Of a DNA stretch of 64,000 nucleotides, positions 16,427 to 25,340 are shown one piece after another; positions within the stretch are counted from its first letter, which is position 1; every line of letters starts with the position of its first letter. The stretch spans positions 39,098-103,097 of the forward strand of contig JAKFCU010000038.1 of the NCBI GenBank assembly GCA_036676475.1. The letters are read 5' to 3'. The translations under genes and the position numbers were made by a program. The notes beneath the pieces were generated by a model. The model saw only the letters and a program-made list of their open reading frames with translations, searched no databases and was not told the DNA's origin. This DNA comes from LC029 sp036676475. Lineage in GTDB: Bacteria > Bacillota > Bacilli > Aneurinibacillales > RAOX-1.

Positions 16427-16807
16427 ATGGAATTTCCTAAACTACAAAAACAACCGATTACGCATACCCAGTTGGTACGTTATGCTGGCGCCTCAGGTGA
16501 CTTTAACCCGATCCACACCGTTGTGCCTATTGGGGAGAAAGCCGGGTTAGGCGGAGTCATTGCCCACGGAATGCTGATTATGGGATTTGCCGGACAGGCC
16601 ATCACCCATTGGTTTCCAAGAAAAAATTTAAAAAGCTTCAGCGTTCGATTTTCCGCTAAAACCCAGCCAGGAGAAGTAATTTCCATCGAAGCTCAGAAAG
16701 TCGAAGAAAAAGAAGGCCTGCTCACCTGTAAAATAGTTGCCCATAATCAGTTGGGTGAAGTGAAATTAAAAGGTGATTTTACAGTTAGCCTATATGAGGA
16801 TAAATAA
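16427..16807 (+). CDS. MaoC-like enoyl-CoA hydratase, catalytic subunit
   Basis: This 126-residue hot-dog protein carries the (R)-hydratase motif. The catalytic Asp and His are in SGDFNPIHT, followed by GGVIAHGMLIMGFAG. It starts at ATG 16427 after AAAAGGTGAG; the longer frame to 16400 overlaps the previous gene and has no ribosome binding site. With the upstream subunit it probably forms a heteromeric hydratase in fatty-acid or polyketide-like metabolism. The transcript ends at a strong hairpin. Confidence 0.85.
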   Translation: MEFPKLQKQPITHTQLVRYAGASGDFNPIHTVVPIGEKAGLGGVIAHGMLIMGFAGQAITHWFPRKNLKSFSVRFSAKTQPGEVISIEAQKVEEKEGLLTCKIVAHNQLGEVKLKGDFTVSLYEDK

Positions 16808-16840
16808 GATCTTGTCATTTAGGACAAGGTCTTTTTTTTT
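16807..16840 (+). terminator. Terminator of the MaoC pair
   Basis: GATCTTGTC and GACAAGGTC pair around a six-base loop and are followed by nine T. Confidence 0.88.
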
Positions 16841-16874
16841 TATACGCATGAGGCTAAAGCCAGTAGCTTTCTTT
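16840..16874 (+). repeat. Dispersed repeat, 5'-truncated copy 2
   Basis: TTATACGCATGAGGCTAAAG continues to CCAGTAGCTTTCTTT, matching the second half of the family consensus seen in full at 31137-31186. The ACTTATCGGTCAAGT hairpin is replaced here by the upstream terminator's T tract. Confidence 0.72.
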
Positions 16875-16968
16875 TAGAAAAAGAAACTTTTTGGGAATTT
16901 CGTTTTTATCTGCTATCATAAGCTTTATGCATAATCTTGTATTTCATTAAGAAAGAGGAGTGTACACC

Positions 16969-17379
16969 ATGTTTTTATCGATTAGCTATTGGGTGCATGC
17001 CATCGCGATTCTTGTCTTTGTTCCCTTTCTGTTTCTTCCGGTGAGCATTAGACAATGGGAGAAATCTGGGCGACCCTTGGCCTCTGCATCCATTTGGAAA
17101 GGATTATTTCATCTTGGTCACCTATACATCGTTTTAAGCTTGATTACAGGACTGATCCTTGCACCTAGTTATACCTCTAGCTGGTTTTGGTTTGTGATTC
17201 TTATTTTTTTAGCTGTAGGGGCACTCCTAGGAATAACGGCTAAGTATTTTCGATTATCGCTTGAAAATACCAAACAGCAGCCTAATTCCAGGGTGCATTT
17301 ACCAAAATTGAGACGATTTAGCACCCTTTTAGCTATCAGCATCCTACTTATTTCGATTCTCATGTATTATCGGTGGTAA
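16969..17379 (+). CDS. Membrane protein of unknown function, 136 aa
   Basis: Four transmembrane helices are apparent. The first begins at residue 3 (ISYWVHAIAILVFVPFLFL), the next two are IVLSLITGLILA and FWFVILIFLAVGALLGI, and a C-terminal one (LLAISILLISILMYYRW) ends the protein. Histidines occur at the membrane edges (WVHAIA, LFHLGHLY), but no known haem or metal motif is clear. AGAGGAG precedes ATG 16969. It is 34 bp upstream of the potassium transporter gene and may share its transcript. No function can be given. Confidence 0.68.
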   Translation: MFLSISYWVHAIAILVFVPFLFLPVSIRQWEKSGRPLASASIWKGLFHLGHLYIVLSLITGLILAPSYTSSWFWFVILIFLAVGALLGITAKYFRLSLENTKQQPNSRVHLPKLRRFSTLLAISILLISILMYYRW

Positions 17380-17413
17380 ATTCGCAACTTATGGCAAAAG
17401 AGAGGTTTTAGCA

Positions 17414-18763
17414 TTGGGGCTTATCAAGAGAAGGAGACTCAGTTCAGTTCAAATCATTGTGTTATTCTATTTTTCCTCTGTTTTAATTTCAACGGGACTT
17501 TTATATATCCCTTTTTTCCATAAGCCAGGAGTCGAGCTATCCTTCACGGATACTTTATTTACCGCTGTCAGTGCGATCAGCGTGACAGGCCTGACGGTAG
17601 TCAGTACAGCCGATACCTTTAATTCATGGGGGATTCTAGTTTTGGCGGTTATTATTCAATTTGGTGGAATCGGAATCATGACCTTAGGAACTTTTTTTTG
17701 GATTCTGTTAGGCCGGAAAATAGGATTAGCTCAACGGCAATGGATTGCCATTGATCAGAATCGCTCTACTTTGTCAGGGCTTGTAGCGCTGATGCAAACC
17801 GTATTGGAAATGACCTTAATTATTGAGGCTGCAGGCACTTTAATTTTAGGAAGCTATTTCATCCTTGCAGGCTATTATCCTGTATGGCACGAAGCCTTTT
17901 ATTACAGTTTTTTTGCCTCGATCAGTGCCTTTACGAATGCCGGCTTTGATATTTTTGGCGACTCCTTTATGCGGTTTAAAGACGACTATTTTATCCAACT
18001 GGTGAATATTCTTCTTCTCATCTTAGGGGCAGTTGGTTTTCCTGTCCTCATCGAGGTTAAGGATTATATTAAGCAGCGTCGTTTAAAGAATCGGTATCAT
18101 TTTTCACTCTACACCAAGCTCACCACCTGTACTTTTTTCGGATTGATTCTAGCGGGTGCCTTGATGTTTTATCTGTTTGAGTTTAAGCATTTTCTAGCGG
18201 ATCAATCATGGCATGCTTCGTTTTTCTATTCTTTATTTCATTCCGTGACCACCAGGAGTGGAGGCTTGGCTACTATGGACATCAGCCAACTAACCGAATC
18301 GACGCTCTTATTCTTATGTATCCTCATGTTTATTGGGGCCTCGCCAAGCAGTGTAGGGGGAGGAATCCGTACCACGACCTTTATCGTCATGATCCTTGCC
18401 ACTATAGCCTATATGCGGGGGCGTTCTGAGGTGAAGGTATTCAGAAGACAGCTCTATCCGGAGGATGTTACTAAGTCCTTTGTTGTGTTCATTGTGGCCA
18501 TGCATTTAGTGGTTGGTGCGACACTTATTCTGATGGTCATAGAGCCCTTTTCGATGATGGAAATATTTTTTGAAGTCTCCTCAGCCTTCGGAACCACCGG
18601 ACTGTCGATGGGCATTACTGCTGATTTAAGTACGACAGGAAAATATATCCTCATGCTCCTGATGTTCGTAGGAAGAATCGGCATTGTTCATGTGTTATTC
18701 CTCCTGAAGAATGAAAAACCGCTCGGGTACCAATATCCGAAGGAAAGAATGATTATAGGATGA
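17414..18763 (+). CDS. ktrB: Trk/Ktr-type potassium transporter, membrane subunit
   Basis: This 449-residue protein has four M1-P-M2 repeats typical of KtrB/KtrD. The selectivity-filter glycines are visible in SVTGLTVV (first pore loop), AFTNAGFDIFG (second), TRSGGLATMD (third) and AFGTTGLSMG (fourth). It conducts K+ and usually Na+ across the cytoplasmic membrane, gated by a cytosolic KtrA/KtrC RCK protein. No RCK gene is adjacent, so the partner is encoded elsewhere. The start is TTG 17414 with AGAGAGG upstream. The KtrB versus KtrD choice cannot be settled here. Confidence 0.9.
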   Translation: MGLIKRRRLSSVQIIVLFYFSSVLISTGLLYIPFFHKPGVELSFTDTLFTAVSAISVTGLTVVSTADTFNSWGILVLAVIIQFGGIGIMTLGTFFWILLGRKIGLAQRQWIAIDQNRSTLSGLVALMQTVLEMTLIIEAAGTLILGSYFILAGYYPVWHEAFYYSFFASISAFTNAGFDIFGDSFMRFKDDYFIQLVNILLLILGAVGFPVLIEVKDYIKQRRLKNRYHFSLYTKLTTCTFFGLILAGALMFYLFEFKHFLADQSWHASFFYSLFHSVTTRSGGLATMDISQLTESTLLFLCILMFIGASPSSVGGGIRTTTFIVMILATIAYMRGRSEVKVFRRQLYPEDVTKSFVVFIVAMHLVVGATLILMVIEPFSMMEIFFEVSSAFGTTGLSMGITADLSTTGKYILMLLMFVGRIGIVHVLFLLKNEKPLGYQYPKERMIIG

Positions 18764-18765
18764 TA

Positions 18766-18797
18766 AAAAGCTGCCAGAACCAAAGGCAGCTTTTTAC
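18766..18797 (+). terminator. Terminator after the potassium transporter gene
   Basis: AAAAGCTGCC and GGCAGCTTTT pair around a nine-base loop with a following T tract. Confidence 0.88.
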
Positions 18798-18958
18798 TAT
18801 TGTCCCATTGCAAATTCCTTTAGCACCAATTAGCCCAATCAAAATAAAATAATAATCATACCCATAGTGCACTAGAAAGTGTTTCAATATTAAATCATTT
18901 TGTTGGCAATATAAAGAAAAGCATCTGAAGAATTTCACCATGAAAAGAGGTTGTTCCT

Positions 18959-19879
18959 ATGCAAATTCATCAGGGCGTGAAGTCGCTTATTGGCCATACA
19001 CCTATAGTGGAGATTACCCAGTTTCCGCTACCTGATGGCGTTCGTTTGTTTGCTAAGCTTGAGTATTACAACCCAGGGGGAAGTATCAAGGATCGTTTAG
19101 GTATAGAGTTAATTCGTGATGCTGAAGAAAAAGGTTTACTAAATAAAGGGGGAACGATTGTCGAACCTACTGCAGGTAACACGGGAATTGGGATAGCTTT
19201 AGCTGCGGTCGGAACCGGCTATCGGGTCATCTTTGTAGTTCCTGAGAGGTTTTCCCAAGAAAAGCAAGAATTGATGAGAGCCTTGGGTGCTGAGATCGTG
19301 AATACCCCTACGGAAAAGGGAATCAGAGGAGCGATTGTAAAGGCCCAGGAACTGGCAACAGAGCTAGGAGCCTATTGCCCTCAGCAATTCGCTAATCCTG
19401 CCAATCCACAGGCACATTACAGGACAACAGGTCCTGAAATGTGGAGTCAAATGGATGGAAACATCGATATTTTCATCGCAGGAGCAGGGTCAGGGGGTAC
19501 CTTCATGGGATGTGCAAAATATCTGAAGGAACAAAACCCCCAAATGAAGACCGTGATTGTGGAACCGGAAGGTTCAATTTTGGGTGGAGGGGAAGTGGGG
19601 CCGCATAAAACAGAAGGAATCGGGATGGAGTTTCTCCCACCTTATATGGAATCCCAGTATTTTAACGAAATTTATTCGGTTCTTGATACCGATGCCTTTA
19701 TGATGGTAAAAGAATTAGCAATAAAAGAGGGGCTCCTTGTCGGCAGTTCATCAGGAGCCGCCATGTGGGCCGCACTAGAAGAGGCGAAGAAAGCGAAGCC
19801 AGGTACACATATCATGACCATTTTTCCGGATAGTAGTGAAAGATATTTAAGTAAGAAAATCTACCAGGGGGGGATATAG
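18959..19879 (+). CDS. mccA: O-acetylserine-dependent cystathionine beta-synthase
   Basis: This 306-residue fold-type II PLP enzyme resembles B. subtilis MccA (YrhA). The lysine of GGSIKDRL binds PLP, TAGNTGIG forms the substrate loop, and GAGSGGTFMG holds the cofactor phosphate. In the family it condenses O-acetylserine with homocysteine to cystathionine. MccB follows four bases downstream, so the pair converts homocysteine to cysteine by reverse transsulfuration. The C-terminus SERYLSKKIY is also typical. It could act as a plain cysteine synthase, but the mccB neighbour favours the MccA role. Confidence 0.88.
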   Translation: MQIHQGVKSLIGHTPIVEITQFPLPDGVRLFAKLEYYNPGGSIKDRLGIELIRDAEEKGLLNKGGTIVEPTAGNTGIGIALAAVGTGYRVIFVVPERFSQEKQELMRALGAEIVNTPTEKGIRGAIVKAQELATELGAYCPQQFANPANPQAHYRTTGPEMWSQMDGNIDIFIAGAGSGGTFMGCAKYLKEQNPQMKTVIVEPEGSILGGGEVGPHKTEGIGMEFLPPYMESQYFNEIYSVLDTDAFMMVKELAIKEGLLVGSSSGAAMWAALEEAKKAKPGTHIMTIFPDSSERYLSKKIYQGGI

Positions 19880-19883
19880 GCTT

Positions 19884-21017
19884 ATGCGAATGAAAACAAA
19901 GCTCATTCATGGAGGAATTGACGGAGATCCCCATACAGGCGCTGTCGTTGTTCCCGTTTATCAGGTGAGTACCTACAAACAGGAGGCCATCGGCAAGCAT
20001 AAAGGCTATGAATATTCCCGGACAGGAAACCCCACTCGGTTTGCGGTTGAACAGTATATTGCTGACATTGAGGGAGGCACGAGAGGCTTTGCCTTTTCGT
20101 CCGGAATGGCCGCTATTTCGACGGTCATCATGCTATTTAATCAAGGAGACCACATCGTATGCGGAGATGATGTATATGGTGGTACCTATCGTGTATTAAG
20201 CAAGGTGTTTCAGCGCTTTGGCATAACGGTAAGTTTCGTGGATACCAGTGACATATCTATAGTGGAGCAGGCGATTGGACACCATACGAAGGCGGTAATG
20301 CTCGAAACCCCCAGTAATCCTCTGATGAAAGTTACCGATATCAAAGCGGTTGCCGCCATCTGTCAGCAAAAAAACGTAAAGCTGATGGTGGATAATACCT
20401 TCATGACCCCGTATTGGCAAAATCCTTTAGACTTGGGAGCGGATATCGTTTACCACAGCGCCACCAAATATTTAGGAGGTCATAGTGATGTCGTGGCCGG
20501 CCTGGTCGTAGTAAAAGATGAAGCACTTGGTCAAGAATTGCATTTTGTGCAAAATTCTGTAGGTGGAGTGTTGGGCCCTCAGGATTCCTGGATTTTATTA
20601 AGGGGGATGAAAACCCTTGGAGTCAGGATGGAGGAACACGAGCAAAATGCCCTGAAAATTGCACATTGGCTGAAAGAGCGTTCAGATATCGAAAAGGTAT
20701 ATTATCCCGGATTAGCAGATCACTCTGGACATGAACTAGCCATAAAGCAGGCTCGCGGCTTTGGTGGAACCTTTTCCTTTGATGTAGGAAGCGGGGAAAG
20801 GGCAGAAAAAGTATTAGAGCGTGTTAAACTATTTACTTTAGCCGAAAGTTTGGGGGCCGTGGAAAGCTTGATTTCAGTCCCGGCAAGAATGACTCATGCC
20901 TCGATACCAGCCGAACGCCGTGCCGAATTAGGGATAACCGATGGATTAGTGCGAATTTCGGTTGGGATTGAAGATGTGGAGGATTTATTGGAGGATTTGG
21001 AGTTTGCCCTAGCTTAA
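19884..21017 (+). CDS. mccB: Cystathionine gamma-lyase
   Basis: This 377-residue fold-type I PLP enzyme of the Cys/Met-metabolism family cleaves cystathionine to cysteine, ammonia and 2-oxobutyrate. The Schiff-base lysine is in YHSATKYLGGHSDVVAG. YEYSRTGNPTR near the N-terminus and FSSGMAAIST bind PLP phosphate, and DNTFMTPY is the cofactor aspartate loop. ATG 19884 is preceded by AGGGGGGATATAGG, within the intergenic spacer. It forms an operon with mccA and ends before a hairpin terminator. Related gamma-synthases share these motifs; context supports the lyase. Confidence 0.9.
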   Translation: MRMKTKLIHGGIDGDPHTGAVVVPVYQVSTYKQEAIGKHKGYEYSRTGNPTRFAVEQYIADIEGGTRGFAFSSGMAAISTVIMLFNQGDHIVCGDDVYGGTYRVLSKVFQRFGITVSFVDTSDISIVEQAIGHHTKAVMLETPSNPLMKVTDIKAVAAICQQKNVKLMVDNTFMTPYWQNPLDLGADIVYHSATKYLGGHSDVVAGLVVVKDEALGQELHFVQNSVGGVLGPQDSWILLRGMKTLGVRMEEHEQNALKIAHWLKERSDIEKVYYPGLADHSGHELAIKQARGFGGTFSFDVGSGERAEKVLERVKLFTLAESLGAVESLISVPARMTHASIPAERRAELGITDGLVRISVGIEDVEDLLEDLEFALA

Positions 21018-21034
21018 AGGCAGAAAAAATAAAT

Positions 21035-21080
21035 TGAGTCGTATGGAACTCATACTCTGGATAGTATACGGCTCTTTTTA
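21035..21080 (+). terminator. Terminator of mccAB
   Basis: GAGTCGTAT and ATACGGCTC pair (one G-U) around a long, partly self-paired loop and are followed by TTTTTATG. Confidence 0.72.
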
Positions 21081-21168
21081 TGTACTTTTTCCTTTCCAAT
21101 TTCTATCGTGGAGTGGTAAGATTAAGTACATAAAAAATTTCTGTATTATATAAATAGGAGTGAATGAG

Positions 21169-22263
21169 ATGGAAAAACTACGACACGCACACAACTTTAA
21201 CGCTGGTCCCTCTGCTCTTCCCTTACCAGTGCTACAAAAGGCCCAGGAGGAATTACTGGATTTCCGCGGCACCGGAATGTCTGTCATGGAGCTTAGTCAC
21301 CGTAGCGCAGCTTATGAGAGTGTCCACAACCAAGCGATTGATCTAATAAAGGAGCTCTTGGCGATCCCTGATGGATACGAGGTTCTATTCCTTCAAGGCG
21401 GAGCTAGCTTACAGTTTAGTATGATCCCTATGAATTTCCTGCAGCAGGGTCAGTCCGCTGCTTATGTGATGACAGGGGCTTGGTCTGAGAAAGCTATATC
21501 TGAAGCCAAGCTATTTGGAGAAACTTACCAAGCTGGCAGTACAAAAGAAGAAAACTATAAGCGCATCCCAAGCCTGGACGAGTTGAAATATCAGCCAACG
21601 GACGCTTATGTTCATATCACTTCGAACAACACGATTTTTGGAACGCAATGGAACCAATTCCCGGATACGGGAGATATTCCGCTAATAGCCGACATGTCCA
21701 GCGATATTCTGTCCAAGCCGATTGATGTCAGCAAATTTGCTATGATTTATGCAGGAGCACAGAAGAACTTAGGACCATCCGGGGTTACCGTGGTCATTAT
21801 TCGCAAAGACTTTATGGAGACCGCTCAGAAGAATATTCCGACCATGCTCCGTTATAGCACGCATTCTAAAAATAATTCTCTTTATAATACTCCGCCAACC
21901 TTTGGCATTTATATGTTAGGTGAGGTCCTTCAATGGGTGAAGGATTTAGGAGGTTTAAAAGAAATCGCCAAGCGTAACGAAGCGAAAGCAGCCTTAATCT
22001 ATGATGTCATTGATGCTAGCAACGGATTCTATGTAGGACATGCCGAAGCGGATAGTCGTTCCTTAATGAATATTACCTTCCGCTTAAAGGATGATGAGTT
22101 GGAGAAGAAGTTCCTGGCCGAAGCTAAGCAAGCCGGCTTTGTCGGGGTAAATGGGCACCGCTCTGTGGGAGGATGCCGAGCCTCCACATATAATGCTGTA
22201 CCTTATGAGACGTGTCAGGCATTTAAAGAGTTCATGGTTCAATTTCAAAATGTGAATAGCTAA
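21169..22263 (+). CDS. serC: Phosphoserine aminotransferase
   Basis: This 364-residue PLP enzyme converts 3-phosphohydroxypyruvate and glutamate to phosphoserine in serine biosynthesis. NFNAGPSALPLPVL opens the protein, FLQGGASLQFSMIPMN is the PLP-phosphate loop, ADMSSDILSKPIDVSKF the cofactor aspartate region, and YAGAQKNLGPSG holds the catalytic lysine. The start is ATG 21169, eight bases after AATAGGAG; GTG 21160 overlaps that ribosome binding site. Serine from SerC feeds the O-acetylserine used by the adjacent mccAB. It is transcribed alone and ends at a shared hairpin. Confidence 0.95.
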   Translation: MEKLRHAHNFNAGPSALPLPVLQKAQEELLDFRGTGMSVMELSHRSAAYESVHNQAIDLIKELLAIPDGYEVLFLQGGASLQFSMIPMNFLQQGQSAAYVMTGAWSEKAISEAKLFGETYQAGSTKEENYKRIPSLDELKYQPTDAYVHITSNNTIFGTQWNQFPDTGDIPLIADMSSDILSKPIDVSKFAMIYAGAQKNLGPSGVTVVIIRKDFMETAQKNIPTMLRYSTHSKNNSLYNTPPTFGIYMLGEVLQWVKDLGGLKEIAKRNEAKAALIYDVIDASNGFYVGHAEADSRSLMNITFRLKDDELEKKFLAEAKQAGFVGVNGHRSVGGCRASTYNAVPYETCQAFKEFMVQFQNVNS

Positions 22264-22274
22264 ATGTTATAACC

Positions 22275-22318
22275 GCCTTGCCCGATCCAAGTGGATTAGG
22301 CAAGGCATTCTACTTTTT
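22275..22318. terminator. Bidirectional terminator between serC and the convergent methyltransferase gene
   Basis: GCCTTGCC and GGCAAGGC pair (22275-22282 with 22299-22306) and a T-rich tail follows on the plus strand. Confidence 0.75.
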
Positions 22319-22874
22319 AAGGTTTATGGGCCAGAATCGACTGCAAGCCACGCTCTTCATCTTCAACAAAATGAATCAAGTTCCAGTCTGAAAACTGATC
22401 TATTAGCTCTTGGGAAGCTAATTTATATTCTTTGGAGACCGAAGGCTTGGTGTTCAGGGGAGAATTGTAAAAGGTCTCCATAAAGACCAAACCACCTGGT
22501 TTGACTGCTCTTTTGATTTCCGTAAACAAACGTCGATCAAGAAAAAAAGTGATGACAATGAGATCGTAGCAATCATTTGGTAGTTTAAACTCATCTAAAT
22601 CAATGACTTTTCCGACAACGTCCAATTGCTGTTGTTTGGCTGCATGATTTAGATAATGGATAGCAATCTCAGATATATCCACTGCCAACACCTGATAGCC
22701 CTTTTCAGCCAAGTAAAGGCTATTCCCGCCAAGACCACAGGCCAGGTCTAGACAGATTCCTCCAGTGAGAGAAGGGGTCCATTCCATCAACCGCGGGTTG
22801 ACAGAAGGAGATTGGCCTTGCTCAATCATAGCAGAGTACTTTTGATTCCATTTTCTCTTATCTTGTTCAGACAT
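22317..22874 (-). CDS. Class I SAM-dependent methyltransferase (TehB-like)
   Basis: This 185-residue cytoplasmic protein has motif I in ICLDLACGLGGNSLYLAEKG, the acidic end of strand 2 in LAVDISEIAI, and the post-I region YDLIVITFFLDRRLF. A C-terminal segment contains PGGLVFMETFYN. This arrangement resembles TehB/tellurite-resistance-type methyltransferases. The substrate is unknown. It is 33 bp downstream of the D-threonine aldolase-like gene on the same strand and probably co-transcribed with it. Confidence 0.82.
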   Translation of the reverse strand: MSEQDKRKWNQKYSAMIEQGQSPSVNPRLMEWTPSLTGGICLDLACGLGGNSLYLAEKGYQVLAVDISEIAIHYLNHAAKQQQLDVVGKVIDLDEFKLPNDCYDLIVITFFLDRRLFTEIKRAVKPGGLVFMETFYNSPLNTKPSVSKEYKLASQELIDQFSDWNLIHFVEDEERGLQSILAHKP

Positions 22875-22907
22875 TGATTACCTCCTATGTAGCTGTTCTT
22901 AGATACT

Positions 22908-24017
22908 CTATGACGTTCTCCCGCGAGCATCTACCTTCCAAGTCTCTGCGATTATGCTGTCCTTAATCAAGTACACCTCATCCGTCAAATTCACCACCGG
23001 ACAACTGTGGTTCGGAATGATCTCGATAATATCCCCTACCTTAAGTGAAGACCATTCCGCTATTTGTACGATCCCATGCTCTTCAGAAAGACGCGTAATG
23101 GTCAATTCGGGATGGCCGACAATATAACCATAACCGCTGACCCCTGCTGTCCCATGTGCGCCTTGGTCCAATGCCAGGGATTTAGCTCCCGCATCGATAA
23201 TGAAGCGATCTGCAGCAGGGTGGCCAACGATTCTTGCGGCTACCCGTAGCGCACAATCCATGTGCGAAGCCACGCCAAGCCTAACTTGGGTCATATCGTT
23301 AAATACATAGTTTCCAGGGCGGATTTCGGAAACCCCTGGAATCGTACCGGATATTCTTACCGTAGGAGTCGCTCCGACACTGACTTCCTGTAATGATATC
23401 CCGTGTTCCTGGAATAGAACAGCTGTTTCCACCATTGAATAGCCCTCTTGTTGGGCGATTTCGATTACTTCGGTTGGTGAGCTTGCTCCATAGGCATGTC
23501 CGGCATGGGTCATGATTCCTTTGATATGGACTCTTGGCAGAGTAGTCACTCTTTTATATAGTTGGAGGGCAGCTTCTCCTGGCGGAACTCCACATCGTTT
23601 CAGTCCCGTGTCAATTTCCAGCAGGACATCAAATTGAAGATCATGCTCTTTACCAAACCGGGACAAGGCCTCTGCCTGTTCAAGCCCATCGACTACCGTT
23701 GATATTTGAGCGGTTTCCTTTAACTTTTTCAACCGTTGCAGTTTACCTTCTCCTACGATGGGGTAGGCGATCAAAATATTGTTTATTCCCTTTTGGGCCA
23801 TGATTTCCGCTTCACCAAGCTTCGCAGCCGTAATCCCAACTGCACCTTTACGGATTTGCCACTGAGCGATCTCAATCATCTTGTGGGTCTTAATATGCGG
23901 ACGCAAGGCCACCTCATATTGTTTGGAAAACAAAGACATGTTATCAATATTTTTACTTAATGTTTCATAGTCGATAAGAACTGCTGGAGTATCCAGGTCT
24001 ATAGCCAGCCATTTCAT
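22908..24017 (-). CDS. D-threonine aldolase / D-serine dehydratase-like PLP protein
   Basis: This 369-residue fold-type III PLP enzyme has an alanine-racemase-like barrel. DTPAVLIDYETL starts the barrel, and the PLP lysine is in RPHIKTHKM. A second domain ends with the zinc-site motif PNHSCPVVNL, typical of D-threonine aldolase and eukaryotic-type D-serine dehydratase. It probably breaks down a D-beta-hydroxy amino acid in the cytoplasm. AAGGAGG gives an excellent ribosome binding site before ATG 24017. The precise substrate cannot be decided from sequence. Confidence 0.85.
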   Translation of the reverse strand: MKWLAIDLDTPAVLIDYETLSKNIDNMSLFSKQYEVALRPHIKTHKMIEIAQWQIRKGAVGITAAKLGEAEIMAQKGINNILIAYPIVGEGKLQRLKKLKETAQISTVVDGLEQAEALSRFGKEHDLQFDVLLEIDTGLKRCGVPPGEAALQLYKRVTTLPRVHIKGIMTHAGHAYGASSPTEVIEIAQQEGYSMVETAVLFQEHGISLQEVSVGATPTVRISGTIPGVSEIRPGNYVFNDMTQVRLGVASHMDCALRVAARIVGHPAADRFIIDAGAKSLALDQGAHGTAGVSGYGYIVGHPELTITRLSEEHGIVQIAEWSSLKVGDIIEIIPNHSCPVVNLTDEVYLIKDSIIAETWKVDARGRTS

Positions 24018-24150
24018 CAGGACAAAGCCTCCTTCCGTATATAATAGCTCTGTTCATCTTACCACATTTGATAGTCGGGATAGCTCGACCTTGATAATCA
24101 TCTGCGATATGATATAGAACGAATTGGAATTATGAGAGGAGTATAGTAAA

Positions 24151-25173
24151 ATGTCAAAACTTTTCGAACCCTTTTCAATGAAAGGGTTACAGCTGAAAAA
24201 CCGCGTGGTCATGGCACCAATGTGTCAATACTCCGCTTTGGGGCAAGATGGTATGCCATCCGACTGGCAATTCGTCCATCTGACCAGTCGGGCCATCGGC
24301 GGCACGGGTCTCATTATTGTAGAAATGACTAATGTAGAAGAGAGGGGTCGAATCTCCGATCATTGTTTAGGAATATGGAGTGATCAGCATATTCCTGCAT
24401 TTCGACGAATCATCGATGAGTGCCACAAATACGGGACAAAGGTAGCGATTCAAATAGGTCATGCGGGTAGAAAAGCCGAGGATGCTCCCGAGCCGATTTC
24501 CTGTTCGCCGCTTGCTTTTAATGATAAATCTAAGGTTCCCCGTGAATTAACCACTACAGAAGTCAAAGACATGGTGCAAAAATTTAAAAATGGGGTTCAG
24601 CGTGCCCTTGAGGCTGGAGTGGATACAATTGAACTGCACGGAGCGCATGGCTATCTGATTCATCAATTTTCTTCGCCTTATACGAATATCCGTACCGATA
24701 AATATGGCAAAGAAAAATTTTTATTTGGTGTAGAAGTGATTAAGGCGGCCAAAGAAGTAATGCCTCCTGACATGCCCTTAATCATGCGGATTTCCGCTGT
24801 TGAATACGTGGATGGCGGCTATGGTTTAGATTACGGCGTGGAAATGGCCAAGCGATTCCGCGATGCCGGGGTGGATATTTTCCATATTACTTCAGGCGGG
24901 GAAGGTCCGATCGGTTCTGTTGGCCGTCCGGGCGTTCATCCGGGTTATCAGGTTCCTTTTGCCGAACGGATCAAAAAAGAAGTAGGCCTTCCTGTGATTG
25001 CGGTCGGACGTTTAGATCATCCTTTTCTCGCAGAATCCGTATTAGGAAACGACCAGGCCGATTTGATTGCGGTAGGCCGTGGCATGTTGCGCAATCCTTA
25101 TTGGGCGAATGAAGCCTCTATATTATTGGATGGTAAACCTGTGACACCATCGCCTTATGAGAGAGCCTATTGA
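24151..25173 (+). CDS. namA: NADPH dehydrogenase NamA (YqjM-type old yellow enzyme)
   Basis: This 340-residue FMN flavoprotein reduces alpha,beta-unsaturated carbonyls, nitroaromatics and quinones. The YqjM-subgroup cysteine occurs in VVMAPMCQYSA near residue 25. The catalytic His pair lies in IGHAGRKAED and ELHGAHGYLIHQF, and FMN phosphate binding is in GVGR-like VGRGMLRNPY near the end. The length is normal. GAGAGGAG precedes ATG 24151. It ends at a compact terminator into whose 3' side the TnpB element is inserted. Confidence 0.92.
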   Translation: MSKLFEPFSMKGLQLKNRVVMAPMCQYSALGQDGMPSDWQFVHLTSRAIGGTGLIIVEMTNVEERGRISDHCLGIWSDQHIPAFRRIIDECHKYGTKVAIQIGHAGRKAEDAPEPISCSPLAFNDKSKVPRELTTTEVKDMVQKFKNGVQRALEAGVDTIELHGAHGYLIHQFSSPYTNIRTDKYGKEKFLFGVEVIKAAKEVMPPDMPLIMRISAVEYVDGGYGLDYGVEMAKRFRDAGVDIFHITSGGEGPIGSVGRPGVHPGYQVPFAERIKKEVGLPVIAVGRLDHPFLAESVLGNDQADLIAVGRGMLRNPYWANEASILLDGKPVTPSPYERAY

Positions 25174-25179
25174 TCATCT

Positions 25180-25205
25180 AAGACCTTCCTTATGGGAAGG
25201 TCTTT
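25180..25205 (+). terminator. Terminator of namA
   Basis: AGACCTTCC and GGAAGGTCT pair around TTATG, and TTTAC follows. The short T tract runs directly into the predicted left end of the TnpB element. Confidence 0.85.
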
Positions 25206-25340
25206 ACGTACCCTGCCGAGAACGCCCCTCTTTTCAAAGAGGCAGATAAATCGGCTTATTTTTTGTAGAAATACTCCCCTGAAACAAACGTGCGTTCTTA
25301 TAATGTGGTATAATATGGATAACCGAATAGAGATGAATCG